In this document: in pieces, positions 35,934 to 45,304 of the stretch
How the letters are laid out: each line of letters starts with the position of its first letter
Numbering within the stretch: position 1 is the stretch's first letter
Made by a program: the position numbers and the translations under genes
From: DASZRZ01 sp963732925
GTDB lineage: Bacteria > Acidobacteriota > Terriglobia > Terriglobales > Acidobacteriaceae
DNA: 64,000 nt
Direction of reading: 5' to 3'
NCBI GenBank assembly: GCA_963732925.1
Contig: CAVTBJ010000012.1
Location: 186,001 to 250,000 of the forward strand
Notes under the pieces: model-generated
Told to the model about the DNA's origin: nothing
The model's input: only the letters and a program-made list of their open reading frames with translations
Database searches by the model: none

Positions 35934-36773
35934 TCATCGTGACGCCGCGAAGGTTAGGTATCGCGTCCCATATTCCTTCTCATCCTGAAAGGATTTCATC
36001 CAGGCGATCTGTGCGGGCACAAAGACGTTGGCTGCGTTCTCAATATAGGGCACGGCTACTTCGATCCACTCATCCGGGGCATACAGACGACAACTGCGGA
36101 ATCGCAACCCACTGCAGGAAATATCGACGGCATATACCACTTCTATGTTACGAAGCTGACGAATGCAGGTGCGCTGTCCCGCGCGGTTGCCAAAGGCTCC
36201 TTGCCGCTCCGACAGCGCTTGGGGACTTGGCATTGTCGGCGCCTTCGACCCAGATGTCTGTTTGATAATACAGTCAAAAGGCCGTACGGGCACCCAAAAC
36301 GTGGACATGCAGCAGCTCTGGCAATCTCGCAGGAGACGCTCCCTAGCCTCGAACACTGCGAGTCCGATTTCATCCAGAGCAATATCTTCCCGTCGTCGAC
36401 AGGCTAGACATTCAAGCAGGACATTTCCAGCTGTTGTCGATTGTTGTTGCTGAAAGGCAATGCCCCAGAAATCCTCCTCTGCGCCAAGAAAAGCTACGCC
36501 GTAGACGATGTGCTTGGACAGGCATTCGATATGCCCCACGATCCGCGCCTGCGCCTCCCGGCCGCTGGCAAGACTCATGACAATCTCTTGGTCGGGCCCG
36601 AGGCGCCGTGCGAGCAGAAGACTCGCTCCCTTATGGCTCACGAACTTCGTAATCGCCCTGTCCGTGAAATCCACTCCCGCCAGGTCCGTACCATAGACGT
36701 CAACCGGAATTTCAATGAAGATGCGATTGCTAGTTCGCGATGAATTCAGCTTGGGTCTGTGAATCGTGTCCAT
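35934..36773 (-). CDS. Double PilZ-like protein with a zinc-ribbon-like centre
   Basis: A 279-residue protein with three parts. Residues ~10-105 look like a PilZ-type barrel (NRIFIEIPVDVYGTDLAGVD, EAQARIVGHIECLSKHIVYG) without the c-di-GMP motif. Residues ~122-160 hold CLACRRRED and, about 30 residues on, CQSCC, a CxxC...CxxC zinc-ribbon-like pair. Residues ~200-279 form a second PilZ-like barrel with the canonical DISCSGLRF motif (DxSxxG). The cysteine centre between two PilZ folds is unusual. It sits between the HD-GYP protein and a type IV pilin gene. Confidence 0.65.
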   Translation of the reverse strand: MDTIHRPKLNSSRTSNRIFIEIPVDVYGTDLAGVDFTDRAITKFVSHKGASLLLARRLGPDQEIVMSLASGREAQARIVGHIECLSKHIVYGVAFLGAEEDFWGIAFQQQQSTTAGNVLLECLACRRREDIALDEIGLAVFEARERLLRDCQSCCMSTFWVPVRPFDCIIKQTSGSKAPTMPSPQALSERQGAFGNRAGQRTCIRQLRNIEVVYAVDISCSGLRFRSCRLYAPDEWIEVAVPYIENAANVFVPAQIAWMKSFQDEKEYGTRYLTFAASR

Positions 36774-37027
36774 TTAAGAACTTTCCAAAGTCTTGCGTCA
36801 GTCCGACTTTACCCGCAGGACGGCGGGCCCCCATACCTATCGCCTAAGACAATAGATAAAAGCGCCTCAGAAGAATGTATTAATGCTTAAGTTTAACCGA
36901 CTCGGAAGGGATTGTTGTTGCTCTTATAGGTCCGACGCTTTCGCAAGACCTCTGGTACAGCGAGGCAAACTGAGAAACCATCCCCTAAATTCTTCTGTTC
37001 AATCTTGCTTGATCGAACCGATTCCGG

Positions 37028-37525
37028 CTATCCGATTGGCGGACTGTTCACGCTCGCTGCTTTCTTCTCGTTGGCGCGGATTACACCGGTTTCATCCGTG
37101 AAAAAGCTGCGCTGCCCTGTTACGCCCCGGTCAATCGGATTCGCCTTGATGGTGTACCCCGCAGCAAAACCATTTGCCTTTGAGGTACCCGAAAATTTGA
37201 ACGTGTAGCCACCCTTTTGTCCGCTAACGAGCAGCGAATCGATCAGGTCGGCAGCGTTGGGCTTTGCCTTGGCGGCAGGCTTTAGCTTCTGCAAGCCCGT
37301 AGGATAACCACCGTACATCGTCAAATAGAGAATACACGCCGTATTGAGAGTTCGCAAAGAGCCAACTGCAGAAGCCTCATTGGCAACCATTCTGGAGCGC
37401 ATGAGATTGGGAATTGCAATTGCAGCGATAGTCAAAATAATCGCAACCACAAGGAGGAGCTCGACAAGAGAAAACCCTTTGGGCTGCAAGGCCGGCCTGT
37501 TACCTAGTCCTTTCTCTTTCATCAT
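37028..37525 (-). CDS. Type IV pilin-like protein
   Basis: A 165-residue prepilin. The leader ends at Gly17 before Phe18 (QPKG|FSLVELLLVVAIILTIA), with Glu22 as the conserved Glu5 of the mature pilin, and the hydrophobic helix continues to AIAIPNLMRS. The globular part (SLRTLNTACILYLTMYGGYP) resembles major pilin or pseudopilin heads of the GspG/PilA type. The prepilin peptidase and assembly ATPases are not in the window. It may be the major subunit for the minor pilins at 43-48 kb. Confidence 0.85.
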   Translation of the reverse strand: MMKEKGLGNRPALQPKGFSLVELLLVVAIILTIAAIAIPNLMRSRMVANEASAVGSLRTLNTACILYLTMYGGYPTGLQKLKPAAKAKPNAADLIDSLLVSGQKGGYTFKFSGTSKANGFAAGYTIKANPIDRGVTGQRSFFTDETGVIRANEKKAASVNSPPIG

Positions 37526-37698
37526 TCTGTGCCCGTGAGCGGAATTCGTATCTCTAATCCTAGCTAAAGTAATAGCACAGAAGTGAGGCCCACTTCGAGG
37601 CGCAATTCAGAACCGTTCATGACGTAAGGTCACCGTACATCCGTCATCCCCGAGAACCGCTCAATGCCGCGACAGATATGTCGGGCGGATCCGGTCCA

Positions 37699-38401
37699 CT
37701 ACGTGATCTTTTGCTTATCCCGGTTCTTCTGTCCGCGTCGCCTGCGGAAAGCCGCGAATAGGCCGAAACCAGTCAGAGTCATGGTTGCGGGCTCCGGCAC
37801 GGGAGCGTAACCGATGTACTCCTGGGGGAAGCCTACTGTGGATCCCGTTCCGGCGAGTGGCGTGTAGAGCACAAACATGTCGAAATACTCGGCAGGAAGC
37901 CCCGGGAGCGCCAATTCGGCAGCGATAGCCCATGCCGCGGCACCCGTAGAGCCATAACCGCTCGAGCTTAGTGCATCCGGCGGAAAACAGGGCCCAGATC
38001 GCAAAGTTAATTGCAGCCGCCTGACTCAAAGAGGGAATTCCCGCCAATTGATCGAACAGCCAAGCGACCTCCCGGTAAGTCTGCACTATGGTCAGCGAAG
38101 ATGTAGGCGCTAAGCTTCCCTGGTTCAGCGATGTCCGCTCTGCAGTCCACGTCTCGCCGAGGTATACATCATGGTCGTAATCGTCGCAAATCAGCCCGAC
38201 CAAATCTGGAGATCCATCGATGGAAAAATAGTATGGGTAGACATATACAGCTGCCGCGCTGTTCGGGCCACCCGCATCATCCGGCCCGACCGTAACCAGC
38301 TTCATTGACACTGTGTCGGCCGAGGCAGTACGCCCGTAAGTTACTTGAGGTGGTATGTTGCGGGGATAGCCGGTAAGCTTCGACGCCAGCCAGAGCAGCA
38401 A
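37699..38401 (-). CDS. PEP-CTERM sorting protein (frameshift, unusual N-terminus)
   Basis: The C-terminus is a PEP-CTERM signal (VPEPATMTLTGFGLFAAFRR then basic residues), which directs proteins to exosortase-type processing at the cell surface. The body (ADTVSMKLVTVGPDDAGGPN, LVGLICDDYDHDVYLGETW) is typical of these proteins. One extra base near 37980-37985 splits the frame (ALFS, then PDALSSSGYG). The N-terminus starts only 18 bases after the GGDEF-EAL stop with a TTG and a short hydrophobic patch; ASA|DT looks like a signal cleavage site but lacks a proper core before it. Truncation or another indel is likely. Confidence 0.65.
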
Positions 38402-38419
38402 GATCAGGCCCGTGAGAAA

Positions 38420-40483
38420 TCAGGCGTGAATCGAGAGTGCTAGCAATTGAGGTTGCAGCACCAGGCCCGCGCTTTCTCGCATCATGATGGTGATTTGAGC
38501 GGGATCCTGTGGCTTGGCGAATAGGTAGCCTTGCACCAGGTCGGATCCGAGCAGGGTAACCAGCTCCAACTGGGCTTCTGTTTCGACTCCTTCGGAGACC
38601 ACGTCCAGCCCCAGACTATGTGCCAGATGAATGATAGTGCGGACGATTTCAAGGCTTGCTTCACTCTCGTCAAGGGACGACACAAAGCTGCGGTCCACCT
38701 TCAAGCTGTCCACAGGCAGGTTCTTCAGACGGCCGAGAGACGAATAGCCGGTTCCAAAATCATCAATGCCAATGCGCACGCCCAAGGTCTTTAGGTCGGT
38801 GATCACTTTGCCGGCCCGAACGGGGTCGCCCATAGCCACTGTTTCAACGATCTCCAGTTCTAGACTCCGCGGACTGAGTCCTGACTCCAGCAGGGCGGCT
38901 TGGACATCTGCGACCAGCGTCGGGTGCATAAATTGCTTCGCGGCCACGTTGGCAGTGAGCATAAGAGGCGGCTCACAGGGGAATTCCCGCTGCCAGTTCA
39001 CGACCTGCTTGCAGCCCTCACGCAGCAAGGCCCGGTTGATCGGCAGAATCAACCCGCTTTGGTCCGCCGCGCGAATGAATTCTCCCGGGGGCACGAGACC
39101 GTTCGCTGTCTGCCAGCGGGACAAGGCTTCCACTCTCGCCAGCTTGCCGGTTTTGGAGTCAACGATCGGTTGGTAATGGACCCGCATTTCGCCATTCTCG
39201 ATGCCCCGGCGCAGCTTGGTTTCCAGTTCCAGCCGCATCACCACCGAAGAGTGCATGGAACTTTCAAAGAGCTGATAGCGGCCCTTTCCGACATGCTTGG
39301 CGCGGTGCATCGCGATCTCGGCATTGCGAAGCAGGTCAGAGGCGCCGGATCGAGCGCTGCTGCCCAGCGTGATACCAATGCTAGCGGAGACAACAATTTC
39401 AACGTTGCTAATGCTGATGGGAATCGCCAGTCTCTGCAAAATTGCTTCGGCGGCGCGGACGGCGTCGCTCGGGTCCTGTACATCCTCAAGAAGGATGCTG
39501 AATTCGTCTCCCCCGAGGCGGGAAAGCGTGTGGCTGCTTCCCTCATTGCCGTCGGAAGCAGCCACAGGTTCCATTACATCAACGTCACGCAATGACTCGG
39601 ACAACCGAGCCGTGATCTGAACCAGCAGCTCGTCCCCAACCGCATGTCCGAGGCTCTCATTGATGATCTTGAATTCGTCGATGTCGATGAATAACACTGC
39701 AAACTGATATTCTGTGCGCCGCTTCGATAAATTCAGGGCATGTTCAATGCGATCCAGGAACAGGTTGCGATTGGGAAGGTTGGTCAGCGAATCATGAAGA
39801 GAGTTGTGCACCAGCATCTCTTCCATGCGCTTGCGGTCCGTGATATCGCGGTTGACGATGACGAAGCCTTCCACGTTTCCCTTGCTATCCTTAATCGCGG
39901 CGCCCGTCGACTCTAAGGTGTGCCATGAGCCATTTTTGTGACGGATTCGATACTCCAACTGCTGACCACGCCCGGTTTCGCGTGTACGTTTGAGCGCTTC
40001 GACGATGCGCTCGCGGTCGTCAGGATGAATGTGCTCTATGCCTGGACTGGCTCTCAATTCATCTTGAGAATAGCCCAGCACTTTTTCATAGGCAGGACTC
40101 GCGTATAAGGCGCGCCCATCAGAACCAACAAGGGAAATCATATCGGCAGCGTGTTCGGTAATGAGGCGAAAGAGCTGCTCACGCTCGGCAAGGGCCAGGC
40201 GAAGGCGATTTAATTGCAAGTGCTGATAAACCGTATAGATGTCAAACATTACCACCAGAGCGACCAATCCGCGAATCCAGTCATGAAGCTGATAAGGAAC
40301 GCTGTCGTCAGCTAGTCCTCCTGTGCCAGGAAGTATGAAAGTGATGATCCCAGCCGTCAGAACCAGTGTGACAATTGTTGCACAAATCCATAGCCACCAT
40401 TCACGTCTCTCAATAGTCTGAAGACTGAGAGACACAAAGTCTAAGCATTTGTTCGATTTGAAATCATTTCTGGCTGGCAACAT
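38420..40483 (-). CDS. Membrane PAS-GGDEF-EAL c-di-GMP enzyme
   Basis: A 687-residue protein with two membrane helices (~residues 30-52, WWLWICATIVTLVLTAGIIT, and ~70-86), a PAS domain (~105-225, LITEHAADMISLVGSDGRAL), a GGDEF domain (~230-410, SRLGGDEFSIL) and an EAL domain (~420-670). EAL signatures are intact: VEALSRW, IGIDDFGTGYSSLGRL, SLKVDRSFV. It may act both as diguanylate cyclase and phosphodiesterase, or mainly as the latter. A PEP-CTERM gene follows 18 bases downstream on the same strand, so they may share a transcript. Confidence 0.9.
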   Translation of the reverse strand: MLPARNDFKSNKCLDFVSLSLQTIERREWWLWICATIVTLVLTAGIITFILPGTGGLADDSVPYQLHDWIRGLVALVVMFDIYTVYQHLQLNRLRLALAEREQLFRLITEHAADMISLVGSDGRALYASPAYEKVLGYSQDELRASPGIEHIHPDDRERIVEALKRTRETGRGQQLEYRIRHKNGSWHTLESTGAAIKDSKGNVEGFVIVNRDITDRKRMEEMLVHNSLHDSLTNLPNRNLFLDRIEHALNLSKRRTEYQFAVLFIDIDEFKIINESLGHAVGDELLVQITARLSESLRDVDVMEPVAASDGNEGSSHTLSRLGGDEFSILLEDVQDPSDAVRAAEAILQRLAIPISISNVEIVVSASIGITLGSSARSGASDLLRNAEIAMHRAKHVGKGRYQLFESSMHSSVVMRLELETKLRRGIENGEMRVHYQPIVDSKTGKLARVEALSRWQTANGLVPPGEFIRAADQSGLILPINRALLREGCKQVVNWQREFPCEPPLMLTANVAAKQFMHPTLVADVQAALLESGLSPRSLELEIVETVAMGDPVRAGKVITDLKTLGVRIGIDDFGTGYSSLGRLKNLPVDSLKVDRSFVSSLDESEASLEIVRTIIHLAHSLGLDVVSEGVETEAQLELVTLLGSDLVQGYLFAKPQDPAQITIMMRESAGLVLQPQLLALSIHA

Positions 40484-41064
40484 GGCTGTTTTTCATCCTC
40501 GCTGGCAGCAGAGTTTACGGCATGCCGATACTTCTGAGACAGTTACCGAAGTCGTTGATCTGCCCTTATGCGGTATCCATAAAACGCGAATTCAATAACG
40601 AAGGCTGCCCGGGCATGCAAATGTCGTATTCTGTGCGGAGGGGACAAGCAGTCCCGGGCCAGCCCTCGATATAGGGAGTGACGATCCTTGCCCGGAGCAA
40701 TCGTCCTGCGTGGCTCAACTAGTCGGTTCAGACAATACCGATGCATCGACGCGGAAATCACGGAGCGCAACTGGAATTTCTCCTGCCCTGAATTTGGTGT
40801 GCCCAGTCCTGCAGCAGTGCTTTTTTAGCCAATGAGCCAACTTCTCGACAGCCTCGGCCTGGGCATCAGTACTGATCTGATTCCTTAAAGAGGTAACCTG
40901 AACTGAGGAGTCTTGACAAAAAGACGTATGGTGTTGAACCTGTCGTAAACAATGAACGCATGATAATGAAGACATAAAGCGGGCAAGCTACAAGCGTGAC
41001 TTTTTCCGGTTTGACTGTTCACTAGTGTGGCTTTGTAGCCTTAATTGCAGGGCATGACCTTAAG
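40484..41064. other. Intergenic region upstream of GGDEF-EAL and PilZ genes
   Basis: This 581-base stretch separates two divergent c-di-GMP genes. A minus-strand frame (40715-40975, ending LRDFRVDASVLSEPTS) is open but has no ribosome-binding site or family. I see no clear promoter motif, riboswitch or repeat. Confidence 0.4.
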
Positions 41065-41601
41065 ATGGCACAAGTACGTCTGGCGAGTCCAAAATCGTAT
41101 CAAAGTGAACGGAGACGTTCTTTACGGCACACGTGCGTCGGAGTTGCCTATGTGAGCAGAGGCAACGATTTTCAGAGCCGAGCATCTATTTCTGGCAAAG
41201 TTACTGACATCAGTTTATCCGGCTGCTACATAGAAACTCTTTCCCCTTGGCCTTTAGGAACCGAGATGCGGCTGAAGGTGGTCGTGGATGAGTACGAGTT
41301 TTCATCTGAAGGAATAATTCGGACGTTCCATCCAAACATGGGAAATGGTATCGAATTCACTACCCTATCGCCGGCCGATGAAGGACAGTTACAAAAGCTT
41401 ATCGCCGCCTTGCAGGGGGAACATTCAGAACCAGCATGTCAATCGCAGATCCCCTCGGTGAATCGACAATATTTGATAGATATTCCATTAGAAATGAAGT
41501 TCAATGCTCTGATGAGTCTTTTGCAGCGAAAAGGTTTGTTGCAAGAAGACGACCTGTTGAACGAGCTAAAACCAATTCAACAGCGAACAAAATTGGACTG
41601 A
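41065..41601 (+). CDS. PilZ-domain protein
   Basis: A 178-residue protein with an N-terminal PilZ domain (residues ~12-120). Both c-di-GMP-binding motifs are present: the arginine motif in SERRRSLRHTCVG and DISLSGCYIET (DxSxxG). The C-terminal ~50 residues are a short helical tail (LIDIPLEMKFNALMSLLQRK). It is the best candidate c-di-GMP receptor in the window and lies ~2 kb upstream of the minor-pilin operon on the same strand, consistent with control of pili or surface motility. Confidence 0.85.
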   Translation: MAQVRLASPKSYQSERRRSLRHTCVGVAYVSRGNDFQSRASISGKVTDISLSGCYIETLSPWPLGTEMRLKVVVDEYEFSSEGIIRTFHPNMGNGIEFTTLSPADEGQLQKLIAALQGEHSEPACQSQIPSVNRQYLIDIPLEMKFNALMSLLQRKGLLQEDDLLNELKPIQQRTKLD

Positions 41602-41717
41602 GTTGTTTCTAGCACTTTCGAAAGAAGCCGGAGCTTTAAACGAGACTGCGGTTGGCAGCGTCAAGCGACCTCCTTTTGATTGTCGGCATGTTTTAAAATT
41701 CCTGAAGGCGAATTGTT

Positions 41718-42932
41718 TTGACCGTGAGCCCAGAGCAGATTTTGATATTCGTTGCACTTGCCGTGCCGATCGTTACATGGCTCGCATACCAAACTCGATC
41801 GTTCCGCATTCTGAGAGGTTTTCGTTCGATTTCATCGGAAGTCCGAGGCATTGCCCGTGAAATGAAAAGTAGCGAGGTGCGGCGCGACAGCAATGACATC
41901 GTAGTTGATGGGACATTTAAAGGAATCTCTATTCAGGTATTGTTGTCTCACTCGGACGTCAAACCCGGACTCATTATCCGCGCACCATTCCCGGTTCCAC
42001 TCTCGTTGTCCTGCTGTGCTAAAGATTACAAGCAGCACTTAGGAAGTACAATTTTGCGAACTGGAGATGTCTGGATCGACTCAAGATTCCGAGTTATGAC
42101 AGATCAACCGCTGTCGGCTCGTATACTGATTGCTGGGCCGGGCCTGCGCGCCTTGCGAAATCTTTGCTGTTCATCGCGAACATTTGTCGTTATCTCGAAC
42201 GGCTTGGCTGAAATTCGAGAGTTGACAATCCCTAACGATAATCTAGCCGTACACGTTTCGCAGCATTTAGAAGATCTCGCGCAAATAATCAAATTGGCAA
42301 ACGCGATGCCCGGTGCTGGTGCTGCGCACCCTGAGCCGAGGATGCGCCGTAAATTGCAACGCGCCGCCCCTTATTGCCTTGCTGGTTTGCTGCTATCCTT
42401 CGCCCTCCTAGTCTCAGCAAGAAAAGCGGAACAACCGGCGGACAGCCCATCGGTGACAAGCGAAGCCTTGGCCGGCGTACCCAGTGAGGATGCCAGCAAG
42501 ATTCACGATTCTCAGGGCTGGCGTCTAATGGACAGCGATGACTTCGACCAGCACGGCGAGGCATGGCTTCGGCAGCAGGGCCAAACCGCGGAAGGAAGAA
42601 TCGTGGCTCCTTTTGGGTCAAACGGCACCGAAGGTTCGGCATACTTGCTGAAAAGCCGACAGGAGCAATCATGCCGGCTGGTAATTCTTGTGGGCGGAGA
42701 CGTTCGCTACGACGCGACGATGCCAGCTATTGCTTTAGCCGCGCGAATTCCCAGGTCCGCACTTTCCCGTGTCGAGTGGCGTGGTCATGAACTGGTCAAT
42801 CCCCCGGATGGCGATGGCCTTCTTGTTGTTCGCAACTTCGGAGACCCGGGAAGCGGAATGATCTTCTTTGTCAGTGGGGTCCAGACGATCGTGCGAATTC
42901 CCGCGGATTATCGGACAATTAGCCTGTACTGA
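41718..42932 (+). CDS. Hypothetical two-membrane-segment protein
   Basis: A 404-residue protein from the start at 41718. Membrane segments are at ~7-23 (QILIFVALAVPIVTWLAY) and ~218-238 (AAPYCLAGLLLSFALLVSAR). The first soluble part (~40-200) and the second part after the second helix (~240-404, ending IVRIPADYRTISLY) have no family I recognise. It lies between a PilZ gene and the minor-pilin operon, so a link to pilus assembly or its control is plausible by position only. Confidence 0.6.
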   Translation: MTVSPEQILIFVALAVPIVTWLAYQTRSFRILRGFRSISSEVRGIAREMKSSEVRRDSNDIVVDGTFKGISIQVLLSHSDVKPGLIIRAPFPVPLSLSCCAKDYKQHLGSTILRTGDVWIDSRFRVMTDQPLSARILIAGPGLRALRNLCCSSRTFVVISNGLAEIRELTIPNDNLAVHVSQHLEDLAQIIKLANAMPGAGAAHPEPRMRRKLQRAAPYCLAGLLLSFALLVSARKAEQPADSPSVTSEALAGVPSEDASKIHDSQGWRLMDSDDFDQHGEAWLRQQGQTAEGRIVAPFGSNGTEGSAYLLKSRQEQSCRLVILVGGDVRYDATMPAIALAARIPRSALSRVEWRGHELVNPPDGDGLLVVRNFGDPGSGMIFFVSGVQTIVRIPADYRTISLY

Positions 42933-43049
42933 ACCGATTCCTTCTCGAACAGTGGTACCAGTACTTCCGTTATCCTCCGCCTGCATTTTGTCCCTAGAAT
43001 TGCCAGTTTGTGCAAGCTACACTTTTCTCTAACCTTGGACCGAGGTCGT

Positions 43050-43661
43050 ATGTCTCTGATGAAAAATGTGCCACGGCCTAACGAACTTGGCTTCAGCCTG
43101 GTTGAAATGGCTGTTGTAGTCGTCATTACGCTTATTATGACGGCGATGGCACTATTTCAAATTATGCCATCAATGCAAAAGGCGAAAGCTGACGCCGGGT
43201 TCGAAATAGTGCTGGGGCAGATTCGCAGGGCTCGACAGCGGGCAATGGACGAACGACGCACGTATCGCGTCAGCCTCGTGGCTCCACGGACCCTGCAGGT
43301 TCACCGAGCAGATGTGGATGGAGGCGGCAATCAGATATTTGTTTTGACAGATACATTTACTCTGCCGGTTGACCTGCAGTTTACAACTGTGGCCGGGTTT
43401 CCAAGCAGCTATCCCGATGGTTTTGGTACGGGAAATGCCATTGATTTTGGTGTTGACTACGGTGGCGGGCAGACGCAGCTGTTCTTTCAGCCAGATGGAA
43501 CGGTTTTGGATTCCGCTAGCCGACTGAATAGTGGTGTCGTTTACATTGCGCGACCTGCCGACCTTATGTCCGGGCGCGCGGTCTCTGTTTGGGGTGCCAC
43601 TGGGCGAGTCAAGGGCTGGCACATTGTTAAGAAGGCTGGTGTCACGAAATGGGAACAATAA
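43050..43661 (+). CDS. Type IV minor pilin (GspH/FimT type)
   Basis: A ~203-residue prepilin. ATG 43050 gives a short leader ending at Gly before Phe (NELG|FSLVEMAVVVVITLIMTA), with the conserved Glu at mature position 5. The head (EIVLGQIRRARQRAMDERRT, YRVSLVAPRTLQVHRADVDG) fits the GspH/FimT pattern. It overlaps the next gene by 13 bases and heads a four-gene minor-pilin operon that would prime pilus assembly. Confidence 0.85.
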   Translation: MSLMKNVPRPNELGFSLVEMAVVVVITLIMTAMALFQIMPSMQKAKADAGFEIVLGQIRRARQRAMDERRTYRVSLVAPRTLQVHRADVDGGGNQIFVLTDTFTLPVDLQFTTVAGFPSSYPDGFGTGNAIDFGVDYGGGQTQLFFQPDGTVLDSASRLNSGVVYIARPADLMSGRAVSVWGATGRVKGWHIVKKAGVTKWEQ

Positions 43662-44203
43662 GAAAAAACGGCTCTGAATGCGAGGGCTTTTCACTTATTG
43701 AAGTTATGTTCGCGACTGTGATCCTAGCTGTGGGTCTTTGTGCTTTGCTGGGCCTGTTTTCCAGCGCTGTGATGGCGACACGGTTTACCCTGGAAGACCA
43801 GATAGCGAAACAAAAGGCGCGGGAGGCCTTGGAAGGAGTTTACGCCGCGCGAAACGACAGCTCTCTTTCCTTTGACTCGATTCAGAACATCTCTAACGGT
43901 GGAATTTTTAAGGATGGCTTTCAAACCCTCTATTTACCTGGCACCAATGGCATTGTTGGGACAGGACAGGATTCTACAACCCTCGATCGGGTTATCCTCC
44001 CCGGCCCCGATGGCAAGCTGAATACCTCAGACGACAGGGTAGTACCCCTTAGTAACCTGCAACGACAAATCCTTATTTCACCAGTTGCTAATGGAAGCGT
44101 AAATCCGGATTTGAGGAAGGTAACCGTTACGGTGCGGATTGTCAGTCCCGGACGTGGTAGCCGTGATTATGCGGTGACCGGCTATATTTCGCGCTTCCGG
44201 TAG
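43649..44203 (+). CDS. Type IV minor pilin (PilV type)
   Basis: A 184-residue prepilin with leader cleavage after Gly13 (ECEG|FSLIEVMFATVILAVGLC) and the conserved Glu. The FATVILAVGL run is characteristic of PilV/GspI-type minor pilins. The start lies within the end of the FimT-like gene, so translation is coupled. Downstream comes the PilW-like gene after a gap of about 16 bases. Confidence 0.85.
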   Translation: MGTIRKNGSECEGFSLIEVMFATVILAVGLCALLGLFSSAVMATRFTLEDQIAKQKAREALEGVYAARNDSSLSFDSIQNISNGGIFKDGFQTLYLPGTNGIVGTGQDSTTLDRVILPGPDGKLNTSDDRVVPLSNLQRQILISPVANGSVNPDLRKVTVTVRIVSPGRGSRDYAVTGYISRFR

Positions 44204-44219
44204 CAAGGTGAATATTATT

Positions 44220-45293
44220 ATGCGGCGAGAGAAAATAGTACGGGAACAGGGCTTCACATTCATTGAACTAATGGTGACAATCGGCATCACCTTAGTCGTG
44301 ATGGCGGCCGCCACTACTATGTTCCAAAAAGTAGTTCAAACGTCAAATCTCCTCATGCAACAAACGGAGATGCAGTCAGAATTGCGCTCAGCCAGTAACT
44401 TGCTGACAAATGATCTGGATCAGGCTGGTACTGCGCTTCCCCTAGGGGGAATCACGATTCCCAGTGCGTCCGCTGGCGGCAGCAATCCTAGATTTGGCTG
44501 TAGTTTCGCCGGATGTGCCCTGTCAACCGGTAATTCGTTAACGCAGGGTGTGCTGTTTAAGATCGTTCCTGCCAATGGCGTGGGGCCTAATGTGCTCCAG
44601 AGCAGTGATGCCATAGTCATTACGTATTTAGACCCAGAGTTCATGGATCCAGCAAATAATTGGCAAACGAAGACCACAACCACACTTGCGTCAAATGGAA
44701 CTACCATTACGATGCCGACTGGCTTGGTTCCGGCACTGGACGACCCAGCGAAAGGGCTTGTTAATGGGGATTTGCTTCTGCTAACAAACTCAATTGGAAG
44801 CGCTCTCGGCGTTGTCACTGGATACAGCGCGGGCTCAAGGGTCATAAACTTTGCGAATGGCGATCCCCTCAACATTAATCAATCCGGCGCCCTGGCTGGA
44901 AACATCAAGGCTCTGAAATCTGGGGCTACGTACCCTGCTGTCACCGTGTCGCGCGTTATGATGATCACGTATTTTCTTCAGCAGGACCCTAATGATCCCA
45001 CTAACTACCGGCTGATGCGGCAGGTGGGAGCCCGCAACCCCATTCCGGTTGCAGAACACATCGACGACTTACAGTTTACGTACGATCTATTTGATGACAC
45101 TAATAGCACTCTGACGGCAAATCTTGCCGACGCCGTAATAGGTGGCGGCGCAAAACCAGATCAGATACGAAAGATCAATATTACAATCACAGCCCGCTCC
45201 CCACAAATTAATGCGCAAGGCCAATACGATCGTATCAGCTATACCACGTCGATCGGCCCACGGAATCTGAGCTTTCGCGATCGCTATAATTGA
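44220..45293 (+). CDS. Type IV minor pilin (PilW type)
   Basis: A ~357-residue prepilin. ATG 44220 is preferred, with AAGGTG ~9 bases upstream, over GTG 44208, which falls inside that ribosome-binding site. The leader ends REQG|FTFIELMVTIGITLVVMA. The head is large, with the PilW-like block LRSASNLLTNDLDQAGTALP early and DPTNYRLMRQVGARNPIPVA and VAEHIDDLQFTYDLFDDTNS late. Third gene of the minor-pilin operon, 11 bases before the giant PilX-like gene. Confidence 0.85.
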   Translation: MRREKIVREQGFTFIELMVTIGITLVVMAAATTMFQKVVQTSNLLMQQTEMQSELRSASNLLTNDLDQAGTALPLGGITIPSASAGGSNPRFGCSFAGCALSTGNSLTQGVLFKIVPANGVGPNVLQSSDAIVITYLDPEFMDPANNWQTKTTTTLASNGTTITMPTGLVPALDDPAKGLVNGDLLLLTNSIGSALGVVTGYSAGSRVINFANGDPLNINQSGALAGNIKALKSGATYPAVTVSRVMMITYFLQQDPNDPTNYRLMRQVGARNPIPVAEHIDDLQFTYDLFDDTNSTLTANLADAVIGGGAKPDQIRKINITITARSPQINAQGQYDRISYTTSIGPRNLSFRDRYN

Positions 45294-45304
45294 GAGGGAA
45301 AAAA

